Positions 17,341 to 25,051 of a stretch of DNA of 52,112 nt are shown here, piece by piece; within the stretch, counting starts at the first letter, position 1; each line of letters begins with the position of its first letter. The notes under the pieces are model-generated. The model saw nothing but the letters and a program-made list of their open reading frames with translations. It did not search any database and was not told the DNA's origin. The position numbers and the translations under genes were made by a program. The stretch is from NCBI GenBank assembly GCA_019428905.1, contig JAHYJN010000016.1, positions 1 through 52,112 of the forward strand, written 5' to 3'. The DNA is from Candidatus Brevefilum sp. (GTDB taxonomy: Bacteria > Chloroflexota > Anaerolineae > Anaerolineales > Anaerolineaceae).

Positions 17341-17967
17341 CTAAGAAAAAGCCAGCCAGTACGCGGCCACGCCAAAAGCCACCGCCACATTCAGCGAAGC
17401 TTTCGACCCGACCATCGGCAGCGCCAGCACCAGATCACACAGCTCGAGCAATCCGGGGTCGACCCCGGCCTGTTCATTGCCTACAACCAGTAATAATGGG
17501 TCTGTTCCAAAACATTGAAGGTCAACGTCAAATATGGGGACGGCCTGCGGCGTCGTTTCCAGCACTAACAGCCTGAAGCCCTCAGCTTGCAGATCTTGCG
17601 CCAATGCACATGCATCCGGGTGAGATGACCAGGGGATGGTCAATTCAGAACCTAACGCCGTTTTCCCTACAGCCATGTTTTCGGTCGGATTGGGTGTGAT
17701 GCCGCCTAAATACAGGTGTGCAGCACCGACTCCGTCCGCCGTGCGGAAAATGGCACCGGTGTTATATGCGCTGCGCAGGTTATCCAGCAATACGCTGATG
17801 CGCCGCTTTGGTTGCAGTTCAGATAAAGTTTGACGGTGCTGGTAAGAAGACCCCACCCGTATCATCGGGGCGCCGCACCGGGGACAATACGCTCCGCGAT
17901 ATAAAGCTGGGTCAATAGGCAGCCGTAGACCGCATTCAGGATGGGTACACTGCCGGATTTCAAACAT
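17341..17967 (-). CDS. TrmH/SpoU-family RNA 2'-O-methyltransferase with N-terminal zinc ribbon
   Basis: A 208-residue SPOUT methyltransferase. The N-terminal 35 residues hold a zinc-ribbon-like C7/C12 and C28/C31 arrangement. The catalytic domain shows motif 1 NLRSAYNTGAIFRTADG, motif 2 LLVVGNEQAGVD and motif 3 LALPMVGSKASLNVAVAFGV, the knot that binds SAM. The family 2'-O-methylates ribose in tRNA or rRNA, but the target here is unknown. The ribosome site GGAAG lies 7 nt before the ATG. The zinc ribbon may help select RNA, which is inference. Confidence 0.88.
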   Translation of the reverse strand: MFEIRQCTHPECGLRLPIDPALYRGAYCPRCGAPMIRVGSSYQHRQTLSELQPKRRISVLLDNLRSAYNTGAIFRTADGVGAAHLYLGGITPNPTENMAVGKTALGSELTIPWSSHPDACALAQDLQAEGFRLLVLETTPQAVPIFDVDLQCFGTDPLLLVVGNEQAGVDPGLLELCDLVLALPMVGSKASLNVAVAFGVAAYWLAFS

Positions 17968-18267
17968 CTAACACTTCCATACCATTCTCAGTCATTTATA
18001 TTTGATATAACAGCTGGTGGTGGGGACCCAAATCCCTCGCCCACTGAGCAGTTACGATTGGATCATGATTTTGGGGTAATTTTATCGCGATTCCCCCGGA
18101 ACTTTGAGACCCACAGCCTGTTGGCCGTTCGTTTGGCGGTTAAAAGCCAAACGCCTGGGTGAGGGGGGCACCCAGACGTTTGACAGTGATAAATATATCA
18201 CAGGGAACTACCAAATGCAAGGTTTGTAACATTAGAATATGGTTAGAGTTTTTATGAAATTAAAAGA
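17968..18267. other. 300-bp intergenic region with hairpins and a palindrome
   Basis: No open frame of note. It holds one AGCAGTTACGATTGG-type motif (18045-18061) shared with other gaps. It also holds a hairpin 18130-18153 (8-bp stem), the terminator described separately, and a perfect GTGATA/TATCAC palindrome with a 4-nt loop (18186-18201). A plus-strand TTGACA at 18180-18185 abuts the palindrome but has no matching -10. Confidence 0.5.
18149..18181 (-). terminator. Intrinsic-type terminator of the roadblock/Y1 gene
   Basis: Read on the minus strand, an arm at 18169-18181 pairs with 18149-18161 (13 bp with one U-G wobble, 7-nt loop rich in C) and is followed by TTTGGCTTTT. It lies about 90 nt after the stop at 18268. 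The distal arm can instead pair with 18130-18137, so two alternative structures exist. Confidence 0.6.
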
Positions 18268-19536
18268 CTAATCAACAAGAGATTCTTGCGTGACCCGGCT
18301 GCGGGAGATATGGGTGACCAGTACCTGGGTAGGAAATTCCCTGTTTTGCGTGTCCACCAAGTAGCCCGGCGACCAAAAATCCTGGGTTGAGTTGCCCGCC
18401 TGCAGATCTGGTAAGGCATTGAAGATGCGTTCTGAAGTCCAGTGCCTGACCACGCCCAACAAATCGCGTATCAGGCACTCAGGGAAATCGAGCAGGGTCC
18501 ACTTGAGATAGTCTGGACGCACCGACAGCGAAGCCAGCTCCCAACCGTAGATTTCGCATAAGGCCGGGAACCACTCACGCAGGTGAAGCGCCAGCTCGCC
18601 GAGCAGGTAATGGTCCTTCAATCGTGGGACCAGGTAGAAGGTGGTATCCATCACCGTTTCTTCCAGGGTCTTAGTGTCTTCATCACAGGAGCCTAGATAG
18701 GGTTCATCAGGAAATGGATCGTGATAAGTAATGGATGGTCGATCTTTAAGGGCGTTTTGGGAGCGTTGGCGCTGATCAGCATCCTGGATGATGCTCACTA
18801 GGTCGTCATCGAGTGGGGACATTTGGTCCCCTAACTGCGCAGTGAGATGGTCCACACGATGGTCAATTTCCTGGTCAACATCAAGTTCAGCCTCAGCTAG
18901 TTCCACTTCCGACGGCAAGAGCGCGTCCAATGGCTGCCAGCGCAGCCCATCCGGCTGTGACTCTTGTTCCTCTCCTGTAAATTTATTTTCAGGGGCTCCT
19001 GGTGGAGCTAACGGTTCCTCAGGCACAATCTCATCCTCAATTTGCCCAGCCATCTTATTTTCAATTTGCCATCCTTCAGGAACCGTTTTGGCGGTTTCAG
19101 GCGGAACGGGCTTTGACGTAGGCTGCCCTGTTAATTGCAAGGATTGTTCCAAACGGTCGTCAGCGCTACCTGTGTTTTCGTCAAAAACCGTGACCAGTCG
19201 CATCAAACCTTCCATTTCCCGCCGCATGTGTTTCAAGGAAATCTCCATCGGGAAGGCCAGGCTTAACAGGTAATCGCCGCTGGGGGTAGTCCTGACACGC
19301 AAACAGTGAAATTGACCGTCTAGCGACAGTACCACTTGGCGATCAAGATCCCCCTGTTCCCATCCCAGCCAATGGCGCTGTACCGCATCAGCAAATTCCT
19401 GAAAGCCTTCAGGGCTCAATCGCCCATATTTTGCAATGATCATATCATCGTGAATTAAGATCATCGCTGTTGCCCTGGCGCGCTTAAGGTACTGCTCAAC
19501 TTCCGGGGAATGAAACCCCTTAGATAGATGGGACAT
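18268..19536 (-). CDS. Roadblock-like domain fused to a degenerate IS200/Y1 transposase-like domain
   Basis: A 422-residue protein. Residues about 5-120 resemble a roadblock/LC7 domain (ATAMILIHDDMIIAKYGRLS, then a strand around DGDYLLSLAFP-type residues and a final helix). Residues about 130-297 are an acidic, low-complexity linker. Residues 298-422 align without large gaps to IS200/IS605 TnpA. The matching parts are a helix LHLREWFPALCEIYG, then ELASLSVRPDYLKWTLLDFP at the HUH strand, a long helix, and DFWSPGYLVDT for the conserved (L/F)WSPGYFVST motif. The catalytic HUH is replaced by Y343-L-K345 and the nucleophilic Tyr position appears to be His409. It is therefore probably a domesticated, non-transposing DNA/RNA-binding module. 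Roadblock domains scaffold GTPases, but none is adjacent. Confidence 0.7.
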   Translation of the reverse strand: MSHLSKGFHSPEVEQYLKRARATAMILIHDDMIIAKYGRLSPEGFQEFADAVQRHWLGWEQGDLDRQVVLSLDGQFHCLRVRTTPSGDYLLSLAFPMEISLKHMRREMEGLMRLVTVFDENTGSADDRLEQSLQLTGQPTSKPVPPETAKTVPEGWQIENKMAGQIEDEIVPEEPLAPPGAPENKFTGEEQESQPDGLRWQPLDALLPSEVELAEAELDVDQEIDHRVDHLTAQLGDQMSPLDDDLVSIIQDADQRQRSQNALKDRPSITYHDPFPDEPYLGSCDEDTKTLEETVMDTTFYLVPRLKDHYLLGELALHLREWFPALCEIYGWELASLSVRPDYLKWTLLDFPECLIRDLLGVVRHWTSERIFNALPDLQAGNSTQDFWSPGYLVDTQNREFPTQVLVTHISRSRVTQESLVD

Positions 19537-19577
19537 GATACTCAGCGACCTGAATTCTGCTGCATGGCACTAAATCC

Positions 19578-19607
19578 ATTATAAGATCAAAAACATGCTG
19601 TGAGCAA
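19578..19607 (-). promoter_or_regulatory. Promoter for the roadblock/Y1 fusion gene
   Basis: Minus-strand TTGCTC (19602-19607), an 18-nt spacer and a perfect TATAAT (19578-19583). The expected start is near 19571, a leader of about 35 nt. The inverted repeat at 19612-19635 lies just upstream of the -35 position. Confidence 0.5.
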
Positions 19608-19919
19608 ATTTCACCAACCAAAAGATTAGTTGGTGCGTTAAATTATACTGGCACATTGCCTCACAAATAATCTTACTCTAGAAGGACACGTTGCCTTAAA
19701 AATTATGTTACTCAAGACCAGATCAAAATGGGGAAGACCAACTCGCATTTTGCCATTCCAATTTCAGCCTCCTTCATATAAACCCCTTTTATTCTGCAGT
19801 ATAAATGCAGTATCATTTAAAAAAGAAATCATACCTACGATGTTTGAAGGGATAGGTCGGTGTCAGTATGGTTGTCAGGATTGACGAAGTTCCGACAAAA
19901 TCCCTAAACTCGACCCTTT

Positions 19920-19925
19920 TATAAT
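19920..19925 (+). promoter_or_regulatory. -10 box for the pdh operon
   Basis: A perfect TATAAT at 19920-19925 gives a start near 19932 and a leader of about 36 nt to the pdhA ATG, which has AGGAGG. No good -35 stands at 16-18 nt. A separate TTGACG (19881-19886) with TAAACT 18 nt on is an alternative. Confidence 0.45.
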
Positions 19926-19967
19926 TGATATATCTCATTGGATTGGTGATCACATCAGGAGGTAAAA

Positions 19968-20951
19968 ATGCCGCTTTCCAGGGAACAAAAGAAAGAAATG
20001 TTCTGGATGATGCTGCTCTCCAGGCGATTGGATGAACGCGCCTGGGTGCTGCATCGCCAGGGAAAAATCGCCTTTCATATTTCCGGTATCGGGCAAGAAG
20101 CAGCCCAGGTCGGTGCCGTGTATGCGATTGAAAAAGGCAAAGACTGGCTGGTGCCCTATTACCGCGACCTGGCAATGGTGATTGCTATGGGAATGAGCCC
20201 ATCCGAATTTGTGAGGAGCTTGATGGGCAAAGCCCAAGAACCCACTTCCGGGGCACGGCAGATGCCCAGCCACTTCAGCCTGCACCATGCCAAAGTCCTC
20301 AGCCATTCTGCACCCGTTGCCACGCAATCGCCGCATGCTTCGGGCATCGGACTCGGGATTAAGCTGGATGGTGGGGACGAGGTCGTACTCACCACAATCG
20401 GCGAGGGTTCGACCTCCCAGGGTGAGTGGTACGAGGCAGTCAACTTCGCTGCAATCCACAGCCTGCCCGTGGTATTCCTGGTAGAAAACAACCGGTATGC
20501 CATTTCTGTCCCCCAGGAAAAGCAGATGGCGGTCAGCAGTGCTGCCGATAAAGCCTGCGGCCTGGGTTTGCCGGGGATCGAGGTGGATGGGACTGACATG
20601 TTCGAAGTATACGATGCCGTAGCAGAAGCCGTGGCAAATGCCCGGCAGGGGAAGGGACCTTCTGTCATCGAGGCAAAGATGTACCGCCTGACCCCCCACT
20701 CCTCCGATGATGACGACCGCAGTTACCGCACCCGTGAGGAAGTTGAAGAATTTAAAAAGCAAGACCCGCTGATTATGATGAAAAACCAATTCATCGAACA
20801 GGGTCTGATGACAGAAGAAGAATATAACAATCTAGAAGACAAAGCAAAAAAGATGGTGGACGAAGCGGTCGAAGAAGCCACCAAGGCCCCCTATCCAAAA
20901 GGGGCAGACGCAGCAACCCCAGTTTATGCTGAGGAGGTAAAAAATGACTGA
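19968..20951 (+). CDS. pdhA: 2-oxoacid dehydrogenase complex E1 alpha subunit
   Basis: A 327-residue thiamine-diphosphate enzyme subunit. The ThDP motif runs from GEG (145-147; the family usually has GDG) to the terminal NN (174-175) in VENNRYAIS. FHISGIGQEAAQVG and VPYYRDLAM are conserved around the active site, and TPHSSDDDDRSYR corresponds to the phosphorylation-loop region. With E1 beta it decarboxylates a 2-oxoacid and acylates the lipoyl arm of E2. The ribosome site is AGGAGG. Substrate cannot be fixed: pyruvate, acetoin and branched-chain enzymes share this short two-subunit E1. The whole complex E1a-E1b-E2-E3 follows in order. Confidence 0.92.
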   Translation: MPLSREQKKEMFWMMLLSRRLDERAWVLHRQGKIAFHISGIGQEAAQVGAVYAIEKGKDWLVPYYRDLAMVIAMGMSPSEFVRSLMGKAQEPTSGARQMPSHFSLHHAKVLSHSAPVATQSPHASGIGLGIKLDGGDEVVLTTIGEGSTSQGEWYEAVNFAAIHSLPVVFLVENNRYAISVPQEKQMAVSSAADKACGLGLPGIEVDGTDMFEVYDAVAEAVANARQGKGPSVIEAKMYRLTPHSSDDDDRSYRTREEVEEFKKQDPLIMMKNQFIEQGLMTEEEYNNLEDKAKKMVDEAVEEATKAPYPKGADAATPVYAEEVKND

Positions 20952-21933
20952 AATTACCATGATCGAGGCAATTCGCCAAGCGATGGATGAGGAATTAGGG
21001 CGTGATGAACGTGTCTTCATCATTGGCGAGGATGTGGGTGTGCGTGGCGGCGTCTTTAGAGCGACCCAAGGCCTATTTGAAAAGTACGGCGAAGACCGCG
21101 TGATCGATTCACCGCTGGCAGAATTGACCATTGTCGGTGTGGGTATTGGGGCTGCTGTGTATGGGAAGCGCCCTATCTGTGAGATCCAGTTTGCCGACTT
21201 CATCTACCCGGCCTTTAACCAGATCGTCAGTGAAGCTGCAAAAATGTATTATCGGTCCAACGGCCAATGGTCGGTCCCAATGGTCATCCGCGCCCCCTAC
21301 GGCGGCGGGATTGGCGGCGGGTTGTACCATTCACAAAGCGTGGAAGCCTTCTTCACCCAGGTACCCGGGTTAAAGGTTGTCATCCCTTCCAACCCCTACG
21401 ATGCCAAAGGACTGCTCAAATCTGCTGTCCGTGACCCGAACCCGGTGCTGTTCTTTGAGCCCAAGAAGGGTTACCGCCTGATCAAAGGCGAGGTGCCGGA
21501 GGATGATCAGGAATACACCGTCCCGATCGGACCTGCCAAAGTCACCCGGCCGGGGCAGGATCTAACCGTTTTTGCTTATGGGATGATGCATCATTATGCA
21601 CTACAAGCCGCAGAGACAGTTGCCAGTGAGGGAATTGATGTTGAGGTCGTCGATCTTCGCACCTTGTACCCGGTCGATCGCGAGACGATATTGGAATCTG
21701 TTCGAAAAACCAGTAAAGCCCTGATCGTTCATGAGGATAACTTGACCGGTGGATACGGTGCCGAGATTGCTGCAACGATCGCGGAGTGGGGCTTCATGAA
21801 CCTGGATGCACCCGTCAGGCGTCTGGCTGGCCCAGATGTGCCGGCAGTACCGTTCAGCCACCCCATGCAAGAATGGTTTATGATCAATCCAGATAAGATC
21901 GCGGTTGCAATCCGTGATCTGGCTGCATTTTAG
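20944..21933 (+). CDS. pdhB: 2-oxoacid dehydrogenase complex E1 beta subunit
   Basis: A 329-residue transketolase-like partner of E1 alpha. The start IEAIRQAMDEELGRDERVFIIGEDVG, then FADFIYPAFNQIVSEAAKM, APYGGGIGGGLYHSQS and the C-terminal DLRTLYPVDRETI are canonical. It overlaps pdhA by 8 nt with GAGGAGG upstream, ensuring equal translation of the heterotetramer subunits. Confidence 0.95.
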   Translation: MTEITMIEAIRQAMDEELGRDERVFIIGEDVGVRGGVFRATQGLFEKYGEDRVIDSPLAELTIVGVGIGAAVYGKRPICEIQFADFIYPAFNQIVSEAAKMYYRSNGQWSVPMVIRAPYGGGIGGGLYHSQSVEAFFTQVPGLKVVIPSNPYDAKGLLKSAVRDPNPVLFFEPKKGYRLIKGEVPEDDQEYTVPIGPAKVTRPGQDLTVFAYGMMHHYALQAAETVASEGIDVEVVDLRTLYPVDRETILESVRKTSKALIVHEDNLTGGYGAEIAATIAEWGFMNLDAPVRRLAGPDVPAVPFSHPMQEWFMINPDKIAVAIRDLAAF

Positions 21934-21958
21934 GCAGCCTTTGATAAAAGGAGGAAGG

Positions 21959-23257
21959 ATGCCTACCAAAGTCATTATGCCCAAATTGGGCGAATCGATT
22001 GTCGAAGGAACGGTCACTGGTTGGCTGAAACAAGAGGGGGATAAAATTGCGGAATATGAATCGCTGCTGGATGTTGAAACCGATAAGGTTACAACCGAAG
22101 TTCCCAGCCCAGCGAGCGGTACATTACTGAAAATCCTTGTCCCGGAGGGTGAAACCGTCGCAGTCGACACCATCTTGGCGTGGATCGGCGAACCTGGTGA
22201 GGAAATTCCCGATAAGGGTGAAACGGTCACACATGACCACGAGCCGCATGAAACGCCGGATAGTGAGTCGATCACCGACGAACCGGTAATTCAAACCCCC
22301 GCAGGTAGGGATGAGGACCTGGGTTACATCTCACCAGTTGTGGCCCGCTTGGCACGAGAAAAGAAAGTAGATTTACACAAAGTCAAGGGCACGGGCATGG
22401 ATGGACGGATCACCAAGAAGGACCTTCAAGCCTATATCAAGGAACGCACAGGTGAAGAAGAGGTAGAAGTGCCAATCTGGGAGACACCAGCGGACGGTGA
22501 CCTGTTCCGTCCAACCGAACTGGTGTTTGCCAAGCAAGCGGAACAACCCCCTCGCGTCAGCCAGGCAGAGCCCAGCGTGCTACCCAGTGAGACCCTTTCA
22601 CTTTCTCCAATGCGAAAACGGATTGCTGAGCACATGCAGCACAGCAAGCGCACAGCGCCCCACGTCACAACGGTGATGGAAGCAGATCTGAGCCAGGTGG
22701 CACGTCACCGTGAGACCGCCAAGCTGGAAGCCGGCAGCGGGGTGCACCTGACCTATACTGCCTATTTCCTGGCTGCCATCGTCACGGGGTTGAAAGCCGT
22801 CCCCCTGGCAAATTCGTCCTGGACGGATGCGGGCATCCGTGTCCACAAACAGATCAACCTCAGCATGGCGGTCGCCCTACCCTCAGGCGGGTTGATCGTC
22901 CCCGTGATTAAAAATGCCGACGAGCTCTCACTGATCGGGCTCGCTAAAAAGATCAACGACCTGGCTGAACGCGCTCGGAAAGGCAAACTCGAACCGGATG
23001 AGGTTCAAAACGGCACCTTTACCCTGACGAACCACGGTACCAAGGGCTCATTATTTGCCACACCGATCATCAATCAGCCGCAAAGCGGTATCCTGGGTGC
23101 TGGTCTGATCCAGAAAAGGCCGGTTGTCGTCAACGATGCCATCGCCATCAAGCCCATGGTATACCTGAGCTATTCATTTGACCATCGCATCCTCGACGGT
23201 GCCTCAGCCGACACTTTCCTGGCACACGTCGTGCATGCCCTAGAAAACTGGCAGTAA
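21959..23257 (+). CDS. pdhC: Dihydrolipoamide acyltransferase (E2)
   Basis: A 432-residue E2 core enzyme. One lipoyl domain carries the lipoylation site K43 in DVETDKVTTEV. An acidic/Pro linker leads to the peripheral subunit-binding domain YISPVVARLAREKKVDLHKV (about 122-160), a second linker, and the catalytic domain ending in HRILDG (H409, D413). The start at 21959 has AAAGGAGGAAGG; an upstream in-frame ATG at 21905 would overlap pdhB and precede the lipoyl domain with an unrelated stretch. It receives the acyl group from E1 and passes it to CoA. Confidence 0.95.
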   Translation: MPTKVIMPKLGESIVEGTVTGWLKQEGDKIAEYESLLDVETDKVTTEVPSPASGTLLKILVPEGETVAVDTILAWIGEPGEEIPDKGETVTHDHEPHETPDSESITDEPVIQTPAGRDEDLGYISPVVARLAREKKVDLHKVKGTGMDGRITKKDLQAYIKERTGEEEVEVPIWETPADGDLFRPTELVFAKQAEQPPRVSQAEPSVLPSETLSLSPMRKRIAEHMQHSKRTAPHVTTVMEADLSQVARHRETAKLEAGSGVHLTYTAYFLAAIVTGLKAVPLANSSWTDAGIRVHKQINLSMAVALPSGGLIVPVIKNADELSLIGLAKKINDLAERARKGKLEPDEVQNGTFTLTNHGTKGSLFATPIINQPQSGILGAGLIQKRPVVVNDAIAIKPMVYLSYSFDHRILDGASADTFLAHVVHALENWQ

Positions 23258-23280
23258 CCGTAAACATCCTGTTTACAAAA

Positions 23281-23310
23281 TGCCAACACAAATGCCAACT
23301 TCGGTATAAT
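23281..23310 (+). promoter_or_regulatory. Internal promoter for lpdA with repeated TGCCAAC
   Basis: A perfect TATAAT (23305-23310) lies in the 129-bp gap before lpdA. Two TGCCAAC copies (23281-23287 and 23293-23299, 12-bp period) cover the -35 area, where no TTGACA-like hexamer is present. This fits an activator-dependent promoter, giving E3 its own expression. The leader would be about 70 nt. Confidence 0.5.
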
Positions 23311-23386
23311 GAAATGGTCATGCTGCTGTAATGAATCATAGATAAAAACTTTTACGAAAATAATTAAGAAAGGGAGACCCCATCTC

Positions 23387-24784
23387 ATGAAAGAATATGA
23401 TGTTATCGTAATCGGTGCTGGACCCGGCGGTTATGTTGCCGCCATCCGCAGCGCCCAACTTGGTAAGAAAACCGCCATCGTGGAAAAACGCTTCCTGGGC
23501 GGTGTGTGTTTAAACATCGGCTGCATCCCCTCCAAAGCCTTACTGAAAAACGCCGATGTCGCCCACACCCTGCGGGAGCGGGGCAAGGAATTCGGCTTCA
23601 AGGTTGAAAACCTCGAGCTGGATTACAGCGTGGCCTATGACCGCAGCCGCAAGGTCTCAGACCGCCTGGTGCGCGGCGTCGGCTTCTTGATGAAGAAGAA
23701 CAAAATCGATGTGCACATGGGCGAGGCCAAACTGACCGCCAAGGACACCGTGGAGGTAACCCCGGAAGAAGGCGATGTGGAAACCCTCAAAGCCAAGGAC
23801 ATCATCATCGCCACCGGTGCACATACCTTCACCATCCCCGGGGTGGAACTGGATGGCGAAAAGGTGATCGATTACGAGACCGCCATCCTGCGCGATACCC
23901 TACCCACATCCACAGTCATCATCGGCGGCGGCGCCATCGGCGTCGAATTTGCCACTATCTGGAACGCCTACGGCGTTGAGGTAACCATCATCGAAATGCT
24001 GGATACGCTCCTGCCTTTGGAAGACGAAGCGGTCGGCAAGGAGCTCGAAAAAGCCTATAAGAAGCGCGGCATCAAGGTGATGACCGGATCCAAGGTCAAG
24101 GGCGTGGAGACCACCAAGAAGGGCACAAAAGTTACCGTCGAGACCAAAGATGGTGAAGAGTCCATCGAAGCCGACCTGACCCTGGTGGCGATTGGGTTCA
24201 AACCCAACAGCCGGGGGTTCGGCCTGGAAGAGGTTGGCGTGAAACTGAGCGACAGGGGCCATATCGAAATTGACGAACGTATGGCGACCAATGTCAAAGG
24301 CATTTGGGCTGTTGGCGATGTGACCGGCAAGCTGCTTCTGGCCCATGTCGCCCAGGCCATGGGTGTGGTTGCCGCAGAGAATATCGCTGGCGTTGAAACC
24401 GTCACCCTTGACTATGACATGATGCCCCGGGCGACATACTGCCACCCGCAGACGGCCTCCTTCGGCTATACCGAAGCCCAGGCGGTGGAAAAGGGCTACG
24501 ACGTCTCCGTCGGTGAGTTCCCCTTCCAGGCCAATGGGAAAGCCCTGGGGCTGGGCGACTACGCCGGCTTCGTCAAGATCGTCAGCGACAAAAAATACGG
24601 TGAGATCCTCGGCGCGCAAATGGTTGGGCCGGATGTGTCCGAACTGCTGCCCGAGCTGACCCTGGCGCAGCGCTTTGAGCTCACCACGCACGAGATCGGC
24701 CGCAACGTGCATGCCCACCCCACCCTGACCGAAGCGATCATGGAAGCAGCGGAAGGTGCAGAAGGCGAATCCATTCACATTTAA
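23387..24784 (+). CDS. lpdA: Dihydrolipoamide dehydrogenase (E3)
   Basis: A 465-residue FAD flavoprotein that re-oxidises the lipoyl arm with NAD. It shows the FAD motif [19 protein letters not shown], the redox disulfide C41-x4-C46 in [13 protein letters not shown], the NAD motif [19 protein letters not shown] and the C-terminal catalytic [10 protein letters not shown]. Length is normal. It lies 129 nt after E2 and probably has its own promoter. E3 can also serve glycine cleavage or other 2-oxoacid complexes. Confidence 0.96.
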   Translation: MKEYDVIVIGAGPGGYVAAIRSAQLGKKTAIVEKRFLGGVCLNIGCIPSKALLKNADVAHTLRERGKEFGFKVENLELDYSVAYDRSRKVSDRLVRGVGFLMKKNKIDVHMGEAKLTAKDTVEVTPEEGDVETLKAKDIIIATGAHTFTIPGVELDGEKVIDYETAILRDTLPTSTVIIGGGAIGVEFATIWNAYGVEVTIIEMLDTLLPLEDEAVGKELEKAYKKRGIKVMTGSKVKGVETTKKGTKVTVETKDGEESIEADLTLVAIGFKPNSRGFGLEEVGVKLSDRGHIEIDERMATNVKGIWAVGDVTGKLLLAHVAQAMGVVAAENIAGVETVTLDYDMMPRATYCHPQTASFGYTEAQAVEKGYDVSVGEFPFQANGKALGLGDYAGFVKIVSDKKYGEILGAQMVGPDVSELLPELTLAQRFELTTHEIGRNVHAHPTLTEAIMEAAEGAEGESIHI

Positions 24785-24832
24785 GCAGATGTGACTATAA
24801 TTTAATCAACAGGCGGACCACAATCCCCGAAA

Positions 24833-24862
24833 ATAGCGCCCCTGCGAAAGCAAGGGCGCTAT
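24833..24862. terminator. 13-bp hairpin with GAAA tetraloop between convergent genes
   Basis: Arms 24833-24845 and 24850-24862 pair at 12 of 13 positions and are closed by a GAAA (GNRA) loop. It lies between lpdA (plus) and the rad50/sbcC gene (minus). On the minus strand it is followed by TTTTC, on the plus strand by no T-run, so it could terminate the leftward operon better than lpdA. Confidence 0.55.
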
Positions 24863-24985
24863 GGATTCTGGCTTGATTAATTGTGAATAGTCCCGTTCCG
24901 CTTCGCTACAGGGAGGCTACGCACTGAATGGTGAATGGGAGTTCAATCCCCGTAGATCACGTTTTCAACCGCACTACAACGAATA

Positions 24986-25041
24986 CCTAATACCCAATAC
25001 CCAATACCTAATACCCAATACCTAATTCCCAATACCTAATT
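24986..25041. repeat. Heptanucleotide tandem repeat (CCYAATA), 8 copies
   Basis: Eight consecutive 7-bp units alternate between CCTAATA/CCTAATT and CCCAATA with no indels. They lie between the convergent lpdA and rad50/sbcC genes, ending about 10 bp from the sbcC stop codon. Period and composition recall the short tandemly repeated repetitive (STRR) heptamers of filamentous cyanobacteria. It is not CRISPR-like. Confidence 0.85.
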
Positions 25042-25051
25042 CCTGTCGTCC

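Larger units (their letters stand above)
19537..19967. other. Divergent regulatory region, 431 bp
   Basis: No gene was seen. It contains an inverted repeat CACCAAC/GTTGGTG (19612-19618 and 19629-19635, 10-nt loop). It also has a direct repeat of TGCAGTAT (19795-19802 and 19806-19813) with an 11-bp period, about one helical turn, plus promoters facing both ways. The direct repeat lies about 120 bp upstream of the pdhA -10 and could be an activator site; that is inference. Confidence 0.5.

Noticed and set aside
18186-18201. FNR or CRP binding site
   Set aside because: Half-sites are spaced wrongly (GTGA-N8-TCAC) and no plus-strand promoter or gene follows; treated only as a palindrome.
19950-20789. 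279-codon open frame antisense to pdhA
   Set aside because: It mirrors the GC-rich codon pattern of the strong E1 alpha gene, has no ribosome site and no recognisable domain.
23900-24778. 292-codon open frame antisense to lpdA
   Set aside because: A shadow of lpdA caused by its high third-position GC; the product looks like no protein family.
24986-25041. CRISPR array
   Set aside because: The repeat unit is 7 bp with no spacers and there are no cas genes nearby.
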